Of a DNA stretch of 64,000 nucleotides, positions 12,701 through 26,080 are shown piece by piece. Each line of letters begins with the position of its first letter. The stretch's first letter is position 1. The stretch covers positions 16,236,001 to 16,300,000 of the forward strand of contig NC_061771.1 of the NCBI RefSeq assembly GCF_022458985.1, given 5' to 3'. The translations under genes and the position numbers were made by a program. Origin of the DNA: Mugil cephalus (Eukaryota; Chordata; Actinopteri; Mugiliformes; Mugilidae). The notes under the pieces were generated by a model that ran no database searches, was not told the DNA's origin, and saw only the letters and a program-made list of their open reading frames with translations.

Positions 12701-13651
12701 ATGGCAATTCATGTTTGAAAGTGGCATTATAAACCACTTTGGGCCTCATCACGGTCAGAAAAACATTAAAACAGATGCAGAAAAAACTGTTTCTTTTAAC
12801 GTTTTTTTACGTTACCCACAGTGAAAATTCAGCCTCAACATTTCAGTCACAGATTCAGGTGAGCGTGATGCTTGTGGCTACAAACAGCGTGAGAAGCCTG
12901 TAACCTCGCTTCTCACTTCCTTCCTCTCCACACGGACGGACTTTCATCATTTCCAAACTCGTAGTTTTCATCTTCAGCTCAAGCTGCTCCAGGTGACATC
13001 TTTTGAGCTAATTCGTCAGCTCCCTCTCGAGTCATACATTTCTTTTTCCTAGCACTCTGCGTGATTCCAAACTGACTTGTGTAAAAACTCGGTGGAGTTT
13101 CCCTGTAAACAATGAAAAGTTTATTAAAAAATAAAATAAAAATTGTCGTCACGTACATTTACGGCTGGAATAATAGTTTCAGCTGCATCTGTGACGGAAT
13201 AAACCGTCCTCCTCAACACCGGAGATGGAAAACCCCCCCTGAAAAAAAAACACACCGGCTACATGCACTCACACTCCGCTCGTCCGGGTAATGTATGTAA
13301 TGGCACTTCTGACACATGCCCACACATACACACAGCACAGGCCTGAGGAGGAAAGGGGGAGATGAGGAAAGCAATCCAGTAAAAAGCATTCCTCAGACCC
13401 TCTCTCCTGGTGGGTGGCCCTCTTGGATGCAGTGCCGCCGAGACGGCAGCTCCTTTCCCCCCTAAAAAGCCTCCACAGCCATTGTGTCTGCCCACGTTGT
13501 TCTGCGTTACAGACCCTGACACACTTACATGGCTGCTGAAACTTTCTCATCATGCTGTGCTTAAATGCCAGATGATCCCTGACCCCTTGGCTCATCACCT
13601 GCTTCACTCGGTGTATTTTAAAATACAGGTATCTGCCCCGACGGGCCTCAC

Positions 13652-13674
13652 GTGTGTGTGTGTGTGTGTGTGTG
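13652..13674. repeat. (GT)n microsatellite
   Basis: Uninterrupted GT dinucleotide run. Confidence 0.95.
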
Positions 13675-15526
13675 TTCTCAGTGAGAGCAGACGTTCAGAC
13701 CGAAGTTCGGAAAGTTTTCCTCCTAAAATCTAGCTTGACTGGCCCGTCTGCATTAGTTGCACTCACTGATTCATTTAGCTTGCGTGTAAAGAGAGGCGAT
13801 ATTGCACACTCAGCCAGCCGCTAAGCTAGCCAGCCATGGCAAGCTTAAACTGGCAGGGTAGCCAGCCACTCCATCATGTTTGACACTTGAATCACCCTTA
13901 ATGCATGAATGGCAGACTGCATATCTGTTCTGGCCAACCCCAAACCACAGCAGAACGCAAAGGCAACCCACACAAATCACATGTTCTACATATTCAGTGA
14001 ATATCTCTCTCTGATACCACCCACAACCAGCAGAACATTAAATCAGACTCTGATACTAATTACACATGTGGAAAACACACTGTGTATATTACTATATGTA
14101 CGTGAACGTAGACCAGAACCAGGACCAGGTAATGTACGTAACACACTCATTTGACAGTTTATTAGGTAAATTTATTCAAACCTCACAGGGTCTAATCCAA
14201 CATCACCACAGTAAATCTTTCCTCCACGAAGGCTGCAGGGTTCATGATGTTACGAACCTGTGCTCCGTTTTAATATTTAACATTTATATCCACCTCCAGT
14301 AATTTAAACAATAGTTTCCAGGAAGGCTGCGTTATTTCCATTTTTATTGTTTATTACCTGATACGTGTAACTGAAACTTAATCAAGGACACAAAGTGCGT
14401 CACATCTTTCCTGCTGTCACATAACACTTAAAAATTCGGTGTCGTATTGTCAAAATAAATAAATAAATGCACTGGTTTTATCGCAGTGTGTGTCAAGCCA
14501 ACAGGAAATGTTGTGTCTAAGTGTATAAATTAAATTATAATCCTTGGATGAAAAGTCACTATCTAAAAAAAAAAAAAAGAGTTAATAATAAATCCACAGT
14601 GTAATGACGCTCCATAAAAAATGAATGAATAAATAAATAAAAGCAATATATATATATAAAGTAAAATGTCAGAAATTTAATTCAAGTGAAAAGTGAAATT
14701 TTTCCAGAGTTGTGATTTTTTTTTTTTTTGTTGTTTGTTTGTTTGTTTGTTTGTTTTTTTTTTTTCCATTATTAATTTATGAAGTAGCTGGTTGAAGCGC
14801 AGCCAACATTTCACAATTTCTGATCTGCTCAGGTGGTTTTGTGAAACATCTTGTGGAAGCGCCATGAAGGTGAGAACCAAAAGCTGTTACGTAAAATAAT
14901 TCCCTGCGGTTTGTAACAGACAAGAACAACAAAGAGGCGTCAACTCCAAACACAAACACACATTTACAAAAGTAAATGTACGTACAGATTACTGTCACAA
15001 CTTTATGTTCTTAACAGCATAAAAGAGCACGTGCTCCTTGCTTTAAAACATGAAGTGTCCAATTTAGATAATGAGCTGCATATTTCTGCACCACAAACTC
15101 CTCGTTGTCTGCTTCTCCCTGTGTTTTTACAAGTGTTGGGAAAGTAAAGTACATTTTTATTGACGTGCTATATTCTGCTGTTACGTTCTTCTTTAACAAC
15201 AAAACTAACACATCATTATTCATCCTTTAACAGTATTAAATTCATAATGACCTACTTTCATTTTGTTCATTTCTGCAGATTTTGCAGATTTTATTTTACC
15301 ATTTCTATTTTTGTTGCAGTGACTTAGAATCGTAGTATTGTCACTTTTACTTTCAAAAAGCACTTGAACCGCCACTGCTTCATACTTTTAACAACACAAA
15401 ACAGAGCGGACATTAATGAAAGCGTTTAAACACATTAAATAAAATGAATTAAGGATCGAAGAATGGTGGAGATATAAAGACAGAAAAGACAAAAGAAACC
15501 TAAAGGAGTTGAAACTGCAGAGAATT

Positions 15527-15530
<4 letters not shown>

Positions 15531-15559
<29 letters not shown>
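15531..15559. repeat. (CA)n microsatellite
   Basis: Uninterrupted CA dinucleotide run. Confidence 0.95.
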
Positions 15560-15560
<1 letters not shown>

Positions 15561-16675
15561 GAGGAGCAGCTGTTAGTGGGAGTGTGCCATTGTGTGTCAC
15601 TACATGTTTTCCTGTGGCGTTCATACATAGTTTCTCTATTCAGCAGGGAAGCCCAGCTCTCAACACCAGACTGAGGCAGCTAATACCCCTGTCTGTCAGA
15701 AACGCTCAAAGAGCAAGTGATTGGAGATGACAAACGAGGCAGTAAGACAGGTCAGGCAGCTATACGACAGCAGACGCAGACGCACAGAGGGAGAACAGAG
15801 AGGAGGAGGGAGGAGGGAGGGAGGCGGGGACGGAGAGGAGCCGTAAGTGCCAACAGAGAGGAGGTATTTTACTTGTGTGCGTCCTTGAATATTTGTCCAT
15901 CATACCGTGAGGGTCTCCGGGGGTCTGACGCCGCACTTGTCTGTCAGATGTGAGTTTGTTTCCGGGGCTCTGGTCTGAACGCCGGCTCCTTCCCACGTGA
16001 GGGCCTCTGTCACTCAGGCGTACGCGCTGGAATTTAAAAGAGAGCGTGTGAAAATACAGCCAGAAAATCCTCAAATTCAAGCCCCGGAAAAAGGAAAGTG
16101 TCACGATCGGCAAACAAAAACAGTGTCTGGCCTCACCTCTCTTCGTCAGGCTTTTTCTTGTTGTCAGTGCTGCATTAGGAGGTATTAGTGTGAGGAGGCT
16201 CCACGAGGATCAAGGCAGTCTTAACGGCAACATTGTGCATAATTCTTGGCAATTTAATCCAGTTTAATTGGGCACATAAGTGAAATAATCAGTGGAAGAA
16301 AATCACCGTGATTAAAACATTTATAAAACAAGCACTGTACCGTACAGCGTCATCACTTTACTACTATAGTCGTACCTTTCATCAGGTGAAACGCACAAGG
16401 GATGCAGCATTTATCACAGGCCTCATTTGACATGTGTCCTTTCATGTGTCTTAAGACGAAAAGAGTCTCAAGATGAAAAACATTTCAAATTGATACTCCG
16501 TCAAAGTTCACAACGTGGGCACGTCAACAAGGAAGTGTTGTTGCTATTTTATGATGGCCTCGCGCCAACGACAGTTTCAAATTCTCCCGCTGAGATGCCA
16601 AACCTCAAGCATTTCTCCCTCTCTGTAGTTCAGTTTCATGAACAGAAACAGATTGATCGCAATACTTTGACTTAG

Positions 16676-16935
16676 GCAGACTTTAATGATCCACAAGGGA
16701 AATTGTTTGCCCATAGTAGCTTAGTTGTGACAAAAAGTCTGGACGTCTGGATGGAGTAAGGAATAAAATAAGTCCTGTAGAGTTCACTAGGGCAGTGGAG
16801 CTGAATCATTCTGCTGGAGAACGAGCTCCTCTGTCCCTCTAATGTCTGGTGTAGTGGATGGGATGGACTGTCCATGATGGAGAGCAGCTTATCCAGCGTC
16901 CTCCTGTCCCTCACTGAGACAAACGTCTCCAACTC
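16676..16935 (-). mobile_element. 3' fragment of a fish LINE
   Basis: Read on the minus strand, the last part of a non-LTR retrotransposon protein is visible: DRRTLDKLL, DSPSHPLHQTLEGQRSSF and a diverged FIPYSIQ in place of the usual FxPxAIRLYN. The other end, on the plus strand, is TTTAATGATCCACAAGGGAA, the usual end of such elements read backwards. It is 5'-truncated and dead. Confidence 0.7.
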
Positions 16936-19900
16936 CCAATCACATGTTCAAGACTTTCGGATCAATTTGTTGATGCTACTGAAAGACTCCAGTAACTCAG
17001 TTGCACACTCTACATAAATATAAATATTGTGCAGTACCAGATTTTATTTAAAAAAATTACAATAATTACCGAAAGCGTTCAGCCTTTTATGAACAGGTCT
17101 TCGGGAGTTCATAGGATAAATTCATTAACTAATCAAATCTAATCTTCCGTATCTTGATTGCTCTTAATACAAAGACACTTTTATCTTTTTTGCTCTTCTG
17201 CATTAAAAGAAATAACCTTCACATGCGAGTGACCCCATCAGCAAGAAGGACATGAGGAGAGAAACGTCATATGCTTCACAGGAAGAAATTCTGACAAAAT
17301 GAAAAGCCTTAATTGTCAAAAAAAAAATTACTTACAGAGAACGCCAGCGAATCGTAACTTGTGCTCAGTTATATGAGGTGAACACATAATATCTGTACCT
17401 CCAGACAGAACGATATTGTTGCTCAGGGGAAAACATCAGTTTATTAACACGGAACAACAACACAGCTCCACTCCACCAGGTTATTTATGAAAAACTGGGA
17501 TTTGAGCCAAAGCTATTTGGCAGAGCTATTAAGCTGTGGTGATAAATTCTCTACAGTAGTTTAGCTTGTAAAAGTTGTGAGCCAACAGTGAACCGGAGAG
17601 AAGGGCTTTCATGACAAATGGTGCCAGGTTAAGGGCCGGCCGCGCAGCATGCAAAACAACCCAATGGGACAACATTTGGTGTGCAAATCCATAAGTCCAT
17701 TCAAATGAGGTCCCAAACAAAAAGTTGATACACAAACAAATCTATTGAAAGTCTAGGAAGGGGGGGTGGGGGTGAGGGGGGGCACTCAGAATAAATGCTT
17801 AAAAAGACGTTTCGCTGGCACACATTCACAAGAAGCTCAAGCCTGACAAAAGAATAGCTTGCTAGTATGTCAGATCACACACACACACACAATACAAATA
17901 ATATGTTAATGGTGCAGCTCCTGTGTGACATTAAAGAGTGTCAGGATTTCCCCCGTTCGGTGTTAAGGAGGAGTCTGAGCGAGTTAGGCGGTAGAACCTG
18001 TCTGTTTCTGGATCTATTCTCCAGCTTTAATCCCAGAGACAGTCACACCCATCATGCTGCCATTGTGCAGCTGATGCCTCTCTATGCATGACGGAGTGTG
18101 GGTGCTCGAGTTTATTAACCTGCAAGCAGACACACACACACCAACATCAATATGTGCACTTGAGCATGCAGACTCAATGACGTGCACACACGCAATTTAA
18201 AGTCTTAGTTTTTCTCATTGAATTTCTCTTTTTTTTCTGTCAACAACTTCCCTGTGTTGGTAAAACACCAACATGTACAAAGCCTGAGAGTTTCTGCAAG
18301 AACTTCTCTGCAGCTTGCGGTACAGCTGTGCGTCTCCAAGTGTTGCCTTCAAAGGCCGACTTCAGCCTTATTTCCCTGGTTTTGCTCATTTCTGATCACC
18401 ACTTGCAATAACATTTCCCTAAAGTGAGTATTAAAGAGTGCCAGGACACTGGAAACAGAGCAACATCTCCACAAGGAAGACTGATGTGGCAAGAATTGGA
18501 AGCATTTAGTTGATCATAGAGCCATTTGTTTGGCTGGATTACGCTACATAAACTCTGTGTTCTCAGATCTCAGCAGGTAAAGTCTTATTTTCACAGCGAA
18601 ATCTACCAAAGTAAGAAGCAAATCGCTCTCCCTGCATTAAATCTGTTGACTGTCTTAAATCAGCTTTACGTATTTGGACTGTTAATATTTGGCTTACTGA
18701 CGACGCCTTTAATCTATGAACCTTAGATGAACCTCCCTCTCCTTGTTATTCTATGAATGGATGATAATCGGCAGTTTATTATCTAAGTTAAAACAAACCC
18801 TCTGATGGAAGAAATGGTGAACAGATCCCGACAACAATCCGTGAAAGCTAAACAAAGAAACAGAAAGCAAGCTCACTTCTTGGGCAGACTTCCACCTGCC
18901 CCTGCACAGAGCAAAATCCAGGCAAGTCGGACTCTAATGAGGGAGATTATGATTATTGTACGACAGCATTTCCTCTTTCGTTCCGTCTCGCTCGCTCGTA
19001 TTGTTTGCCCAACACCTGACCCACTCTTAACCTGCGTTTGAAGCTGAGGTCGGCTACCGCAGCCCAAGCACGAGACAAGAGACGCTCACGACTAAACCAC
19101 AGAGGCCACTTATCATCTACAAATGACAAGAGTATCAGTAATTGTGCCATATTTGTCTGCAATTTAGTACTGTCTTCAGGACAATGCAGGCTGACTGCGT
19201 GTGTTTTTTTTAAAAAACGTATTAGACGTACAAATGCTGACACTGGAATAACATTCTTTTCCGGGTAATTACAGTAATTACACTGGTAGCATATCTTCAG
19301 AAGATTCTGATCACAAAGGGAAAGATATGTTGTGTGTGAGTGCCTGATTGCCTGCACACAAGATGCGACTTGTAGTGGCTTTTTGCCATAAGTATAGATA
19401 ATCCACGAGTGTCAGTGATTGAGGAGGTACAAATCCCGCAGCAACAGACACACAGGTGGCACTGGAAAGAAACCACATACCAGTCAAGATTTCTCGCTCT
19501 GTCTTACTTGGCCAGTTATCATGGAAGGCTGAGTCAGAAGGACGACCTTACCTCTGCACAGCCCAGCTACTGGTATGCATGAGACTTACAGCAGCCAAAG
19601 ATAATGCTGCCTGTCTCCAGTTCCCACACAGAGACTCTCTCACACGCAAATACAAGTGGACAGATCTGCACCACATCCTGTTTGAGTGGTCATGCTCAAG
19701 TGTCTCAGGCAAGTCATGCATGGAGCCGCGGTGCCACCAGTGCAGTTATATGTGTCCTGAAAAGAAAAAAGATTAATTGTCCTTGTTCAAAACTTAACCA
19801 GACCGTGGTGAGTAAAATTGCAAATAATTAATTGCTGATAAGGTCAAACAGACGTAACTACTTGTGTCAACATCATCGGCAAACAATCATTCAGTCATAT

Positions 19901-20775
19901 CAACAGCAATTCTCTGGAGCGGAAAACTAAAAAGCAGAGTGTCTGCCTGTCCTTTTAAACAATGCACAGCACTTTTTTTTTTTCTTTTTTTTTAGGGCTT
20001 TTAGTGAGGAGCAATAGAAAGCGATCCAACTCTTGGTTTCTATCCCCCCTCCCGACCTCCATAAAAAAAAGAGGTCTCCTCTTCCTTGAACTTACTGCAA
20101 GTTATATCGCTAAAGACAAAATAAATGCAAATAGAATAAACCAATTTATCTGACAATTAATGCCTAGTATGTGCAAAACAAAATTAATTACCCAATTAAA
20201 ATAAATTAACTAACAGCTTAGAGAGGAAGGGCCAAAAACTGAAGGCCCTCAAAAGGCCTCATGAGGCTTTTTACGGGACAAATAATCATGGCCTCTCCCC
20301 AAACCAGTGACTTACCAAGTTATGACTAATGACGGGCATGACTGCTAAGGATGCTCCTCCAGATTGCTATCTGTCTGCATAGACACCACCCGTCTGCCTC
20401 GGCTCCACTCACACTCCACCTTTTTTGCCCATTTTTAAAATAGCCAGGAGTTAGGGAGCGTTCACTGACGCCAAACTGATCTTCAATAATCCCGTGGGTG
20501 TAATCATCTTTATGTGCAGTCCACAGTTCACCAGACAAACTTCAGCCCACTGGATAAGCTTCTAAGGTTCATAGCGTAGACGCTGAAACATCTCAGGGGT
20601 TCCTGACATGACTTGAGGAAACGTTTTGGGTAACAGACCTGTTTGAATTCTTGCTGAGAGCTGAATCAGTATCTCTCTCTTTGTTGTACAGTAAATTCAT
20701 GTCTCTCACATGCATATCACTCTCTCTGCATGGTAAGGGAAAAGCCTACATGGATTATTCATTCCATATTCTACA

Positions 20776-21020
20776 TCATCCATCCATCCATCCATCCATC
20801 CATCCATCCATCCATGCATCCATTATCTACTCGTTATCCTTCGAGCGTCATGAAAGGGTTGAAGCCTATCCCAGCTGGGCGTGAGGTGGACACACCAGGT
20901 TACCCGTCTATCACAGGGACGACACAAAAGACCAACCATCACAACTACACTGGGAATCAACACTTTACCGAAAAAACCTGTATTTGGACTGAGGGTGGAA
21001 GATAATGCACCCTGTCCAAA
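20776..21020 (-). mobile_element. (CATC)n run and diverged repeat copy
   Basis: A CATC tetranucleotide run (20776-20822) leads into AAGCCTATCCCAGCTGGGC, TCACAGGGACGACACA and TTTGGACTGAGGGTGGA. This is the reverse-orientation tail and body of the repeat family seen at 12290-12600, strongly diverged. Confidence 0.6.
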
Positions 21021-21255
21021 GGTGACAGTTTTTTCAGTTGCTTCATAAAATATGCCCTCTCTGTTCCCTTCACAGCGTAATGTCGCAAAAACTCACTGTT
21101 CTACAGGAGCCTTTGTTTTGTTCGGCTTTTGCTTGCCAGTATCCTACTGGAAACTCTTCTGATAAAAGTCAAGCCAGCTGTTACTTGTTACACACTGAAT
21201 GTAAAAGCGTCACAGCGGTGTTAGACGACAGATAACAGGATACCTGCCAATACAA

Positions 21256-21283
21256 GTAATAATAATAATAATAATAATAATAA
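21256..21283. repeat. (AAT)n microsatellite
   Basis: Trinucleotide run of about nine units. Confidence 0.95.
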
Positions 21284-22483
21284 AAACATCTCAGCACCAT
21301 AAAATATCTGAATATTTGGACTTTTCTGAAATTTGAACCCTCAGACTTTTAACAAAGGTTAAAATCAAACTATTTGACACAGTAACACCACAATTAGGCA
21401 TCGCTCAGATACAGAGATTAACATAATCCCTGACATTACTGGATAAAGACAACTTTGGCTTTCACACAGATTGGCGTAGGTGCCGTTTTAATTACTGATG
21501 ACTCTAAACTAAATGGTGACTGTAATCCAGGTTTTATGTCAAGTTGAAATGCCACTTTAAGCACGCCATTTATAGTTTGCAGTATATCTTTCTTATATTT
21601 GTATCATTTTGTTGCATTTTATGTAATCTCGTGTTGAAGTCTGCGTGAGCTTGTTGGTTCACTTGGCTGCAGGGCAACTTTCCCTTCGGGAGGGGGCAAC
21701 TAAATATAGTATGAGCTAAAGTGTGTCAAGCTGCTGATGATGGGAACTAATGAAAAACAGTTTTAAAGGAATCATTTTCACAGATTTAATTAATGGAAAA
21801 ATCAGCATTTAAACAAATCTACGGGGTCAATATGGTATAAAGGCAAATATGCATTTTCAGAGCCAAGGCCCTTTCCACAAGTGTTTCATCTGCCAAGCTT
21901 AAGAAGACATGTCAGATGTCTGACAGGCGAGAAAAGACAACGCTCTGCTCGAGGATATCGGCGGACACTCGATGAATACCTGTATCTTCCTGCTTAGGAA
22001 TCAGAGGATTTGGGCGGCGGTGAAAGCTTGTCAGCAATGGCTCACAAAAGCCTTGTTGTGCACCACTGAACGACGAAAGCTGAGATATGAAACTGAAAAG
22101 GTGAACTGCCCATTATTGTTGCAAAGATGTATGAACAAGGGAGACAGCAGAGGCCATATGACTAATTGTATTTAATATTGGTACGACTGGAACAATAAGG
22201 CAGAGCTTACATACTATCCCTCTTTACTCTGTTCACGTTACTTTCACTCACGGTTTGGTGAGAACATTGATAGCATTCCCACGCCTGTACGGCGAGTTCA
22301 CATGGCGACTGAAAACAAGAAGAAGCCAGGACACTTACGCCTCAAAAGAGAGTAAAAGGGACATTAATTTACTCAGTGTTTACGCGTGGGGCTGTTTCTT
22401 GGAATTCTTTTTGGATTAAATAAGAAAAAGAAAAGATTGTTAATTGCAGGGTGTAAGTGAGCTGGGTGTGATGTTATCTGAAT

Positions 22484-22560
22484 TATCTGAATCAGAATCA
22501 ACGTTATTTGGCTATGTGTGTGTGCACGTGCACAGGTAATTTGACTTTACAGGAAGTGTG
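22484..22560 (-). mobile_element. LINE-tail-like fragment
   Basis: GAATCAGAATCAACGTTATT ... GGCTATGTGTG ... GGTAATTTGACTT resembles the dispersed fish repeat end with AATCAGAATCA..TTTATTGGC..GGAATTTGACT. Nothing more of the element is recognisable. Confidence 0.45.
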
Positions 22561-24639
22561 TATATATATGTAGATTTGAAGGAAGTATTTGCACATTCGA
22601 AGTTTTGAAATATGAGTCTAACAGTCTGTTGATTTGCTGTTGGAGGGTGTTTGTCTGACTGTTAAGTTCATCAGATAGATGACCTGCCTTCTGTGATAAG
22701 CTAAGCTAACAATCTGCTCGTAGTGGTTTCATATTTACACTACAGTCATGCCTGAGATGTCTTTCTTCTCATGTTCAGGAAAGTAAATTTGGAGTATTTA
22801 ATACAAAAAAAAAATGTTTATAACTTTGGCCTCGAATGCATCCTCAAAAATAAAGTTTTAAATGTTTCTCAAATGACATCACTCTACAGGCTGGACTGCG
22901 TGCCATGACGTGCCCACACACAGAATGAGTTGCGGCGCACAGTTCAAGAGACAAAACAGCAAAAGCTTTACTTCATGGGAAACACTTCGCCAAAGCCACA
23001 GTGGCTCTCTGTACACGCCTCCTCTGAGGCCCTCCCTTGCTCCTCTGCCTGCCTCGGTGTCAGGCCGCAGACACGCAGGGAGAAATGAATCCGCGTTAAT
23101 GAAGTAGAACAAAATAAGGACGGTGGCTCGGCGTCTTTACCCATCCTAACGTGCGATACTATTGTGCAACCCGGGCTCCTTTCAGGTGCAGGCATGGGTA
23201 AAAATGCTCATGTGCGTCTGCCTGGGCTCGGTGCAGGCTGAGACATCTATGAGGTGTTGACACATAGATCCTAACAGAGCCCAACTGACATCGATGCACT
23301 GACATTTGCACCCATGTGTGACTTTAATTGTGAGCTTTGTTACAGCAGGAGGGAGAATACTGTCTCTCTACCAAGTAAGTGGTGAGTCACAGAAAGAAAA
23401 CCACAACTGACACTGAATAGTGATAAAAACACAGATCATTTGGTTATTCTGTAATAAATCAATACGCCAAACCTAATAATAAACCCGCGGCTTATTCTTA
23501 TTAAATTGCTTGTGGTGTTTTTTTCCCTCTGGGTGATGGAATCCCTCTTCTTACCATACCGCCTTTAATAAGTGTAAAATTTCTCAGAGATAATTAGCTG
23601 AAGTTGACAAGTGCTGATTATCCTGTTGTTAGTTGAGCTGGTCCAGCTCTGATGTGGCAAAATAATCTACCCGTGTTTGCTTAGATAATAGGGTGTGGAA
23701 AGGCGTCATGAATGCAGCCGTAGCGTTTGCTGTCGACATGACAAGAAATTTATTTACAAGAATTCAGACGCTGAAACAATAATATACATATTTTTGTTTG
23801 GAGTAATCCAAACAATTGAAGAGAATGATAGAATAGTTACAGTAGATCTATTCTTCTTAGTTTTAACAAATCCCATGAAAGTTATTTACCGTTGTGAATT
23901 GCAGACATTGTTTCTCAAAGATTGTCATAGTGGGAGATACAGTATTTAATGTGAAGGACATTACTGTTTTAATGTGTCAGGCCTACACGCACCATTCTGC
24001 TGTTCTATTAGTATTAATCCATGTTAGAAAATAGTCAAACACCAACAAAACGACTAAGGCACAGTCTTATCTTATCTGAGAAACATTTGCTCAAAACTAC
24101 AATACCCAAATATTTTATAAAATTATTGTGCTTTTTTTTTTTTTTTTTTTAAACATTACATATGTATTTATTTATATCTATTATTGTTGCAGCGTCAGCA
24201 GTTTTTCAAGAGGCGTCATCAGTTTTGCAGATTTCTGGGGGATTTTAGCTGTATATCAGCTTCTCTAAGTTGGTCACGTGGGGTCAAATGAGAGCAGCAG
24301 GAGTCAAATAGCATCGGACGTGACAGGAAACTGTTTGCAAAAACGATGCCCGTTAAGATGCTCCCAGGAACTTTTATCCTAACGGCAGATATGTGTTCGA
24401 CAAGAACCAGATTAGCTGTTTGCGACTAGCCACAAGAATTTAAAAAGTCTTTGCTGGAAGGCGTTCCAAGTGTTTAGCGGGAGTAGACGGAGCTGAATGT
24501 GTGTGCCTCAGAACGGTCTGTTTTATATTGTACAGTAAATGCATAAATACCAAGTTAAGTTAGCTAGTCTGTGCTACGCGTCCCTGTAGCTAGCAAAGCA
24601 ACAGAAACTAGATTGCCAACATTCCCTTCTCCACCAGGT

Positions 24640-24790
24640 CAGTAACATTAGCACAGCCGGCGCAGGGACCAGATCTGCTCAGCTGAGTATCCGGCGCTTC
24701 CAGAAGACGTCACGGCGTAGGGGACGCTGACGTGTTTAATAATTGGTCGGACAACAGGAAGAAGCGGAAGAGAGGTTAGCAGTTAGCAGT
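24640..24790. promoter_or_regulatory. Promoter-like patch with CRE, CCAAT and ETS-type motifs
   Basis: A local CpG-rich patch inside an AT-rich desert holds AGACGTCA (7 of 8 bases of a CRE, near 24704), a second half-site GCTGACGTG near 24726, an inverted CCAAT box (ATTGG 24742-24746) and GCGGAAG near 24764. Copies of GTTAGCAG follow at 24775-24790. No coding exon can be tied to it. It could be a non-coding RNA promoter, an enhancer or chance. Confidence 0.3.
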
Positions 24791-25756
24791 TGTTATCGAT
24801 GCAGAGCAGCTTCTTGGGTTTGTTTTGTCCTTTTATAATTTGGATAAATTGGTAAAAGCTGTGTCTTTATTTAATCTTTTACAGGTTAAAACATCTCAAA
24901 TCCTTTTGCGCCCACTATACAAATGAATGGATTGAACCCAAATTATTTTTATGTTTTATTGCTTTTATTTTGTGTGAATAATGAGCTGTCATCGTATTTA
25001 CTGATCGAGCTGCGTCTTCCAAACATATTGTGAAAAGTAAATTAAACTCGTGTTGTCTGACCACGAACCGATCGTAGCCGAACATACAGGTCGAACCTAT
25101 AGATGACTTCATCTTTAAGATGAAGCTGGACATTCGGCTGAGCAGATCTTGTAGGGTGAGCAGACGCCAACTGTTATATATATCTGTTGTGTCTGTTGTG
25201 GTTCTAAATGTTGTGCTGCCTATTTTGTGCTCATTCCTTTTGTCATATTTATTAATTATGTGTTTTACATTTACATTTAATTACATATTTATTGACATTT
25301 CACAAAAAGGACCTTTTTTTGTGCTATGCAGGTACAGAAAAATTATTACTGAGAGTTTATCAAAGGGCTTTTGAAGACAGAAAAGGAAACGGCGTCATGT
25401 AGAAGATGATTATTTTAAGGTCTGTTAAATAAGTTCATTCAAAAACAGTGTGAAGAAGGCATCAAAGACTTTGTAAATGTATTATTTAACAAGGATATTT
25501 TGAGGAAGATTTTGTAAGGAGGACTTAAAACACCGGTATCAGCTGTCAGACGTTTGTTATTTTAAACATCAGTATTAGCCCGCAATTGCTTAATGTGTTG
25601 TGGCACAACAAAATGAACAAGCCACAGAGGTTTAAATACCAGGGACTTGCCACGGGCCTGAGGGGAGGGACAAAATATCTTCAACGACAGCCCGCAGTTT
25701 ATACTTTTCTGACTGTATGATATTAATGTTTATTCGTCTTTGCCTCAACATGTGCC

Positions 25757-25881
25757 AGCCAGCCACACACACACAGCCACACACACACACAGCCACACAC
25801 ACACAGCCACACACACACAGAGCCACACACACACAGAGCCACACACACACACACATCCACACACACACACACACACACACA
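25757..25881. repeat. Compound (CA)n tandem repeat with AGCC spacers
   Basis: At least seven units of a short (CA)n block separated by AGCC or AGAGCC, then a purer CA run. Unit length is 13-20 bases, so it behaves partly as a minisatellite. Confidence 0.9.
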
Positions 25882-26051
25882 TAGTGATTTAACGGCAGGC
25901 TCTCTGGCCAGTGAAGTGCTTCAGTTATGTAAACTGGCCCGAGTTTGGAACAACTCAACCGTCAAGATTTTGCATCCCCACCAAGCCCCTGCAGCTTCTA
26001 ATGCAAAACAAGATCCCTTCAGTTTCTCAGCGGTGGCCTGAAGGTACCGGT

Positions 26052-26080
26052 TCACACACACACACACACACACACACACA
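26052..26080. repeat. (CA)n microsatellite
   Basis: Uninterrupted CA dinucleotide run. Confidence 0.95.

Noticed and set aside
17529-17735. Minus-strand frame FGTSFEWTYGFAHQMLSHWV...
   Set aside because: It reads like protein by eye but has no relatives I know, no splice partners and no repeat ends. The stretch may be conserved non-coding DNA.
25632-25958. Cys/Val-rich 108-codon frame on the minus strand
   Set aside because: Translation of the compound CA repeat.
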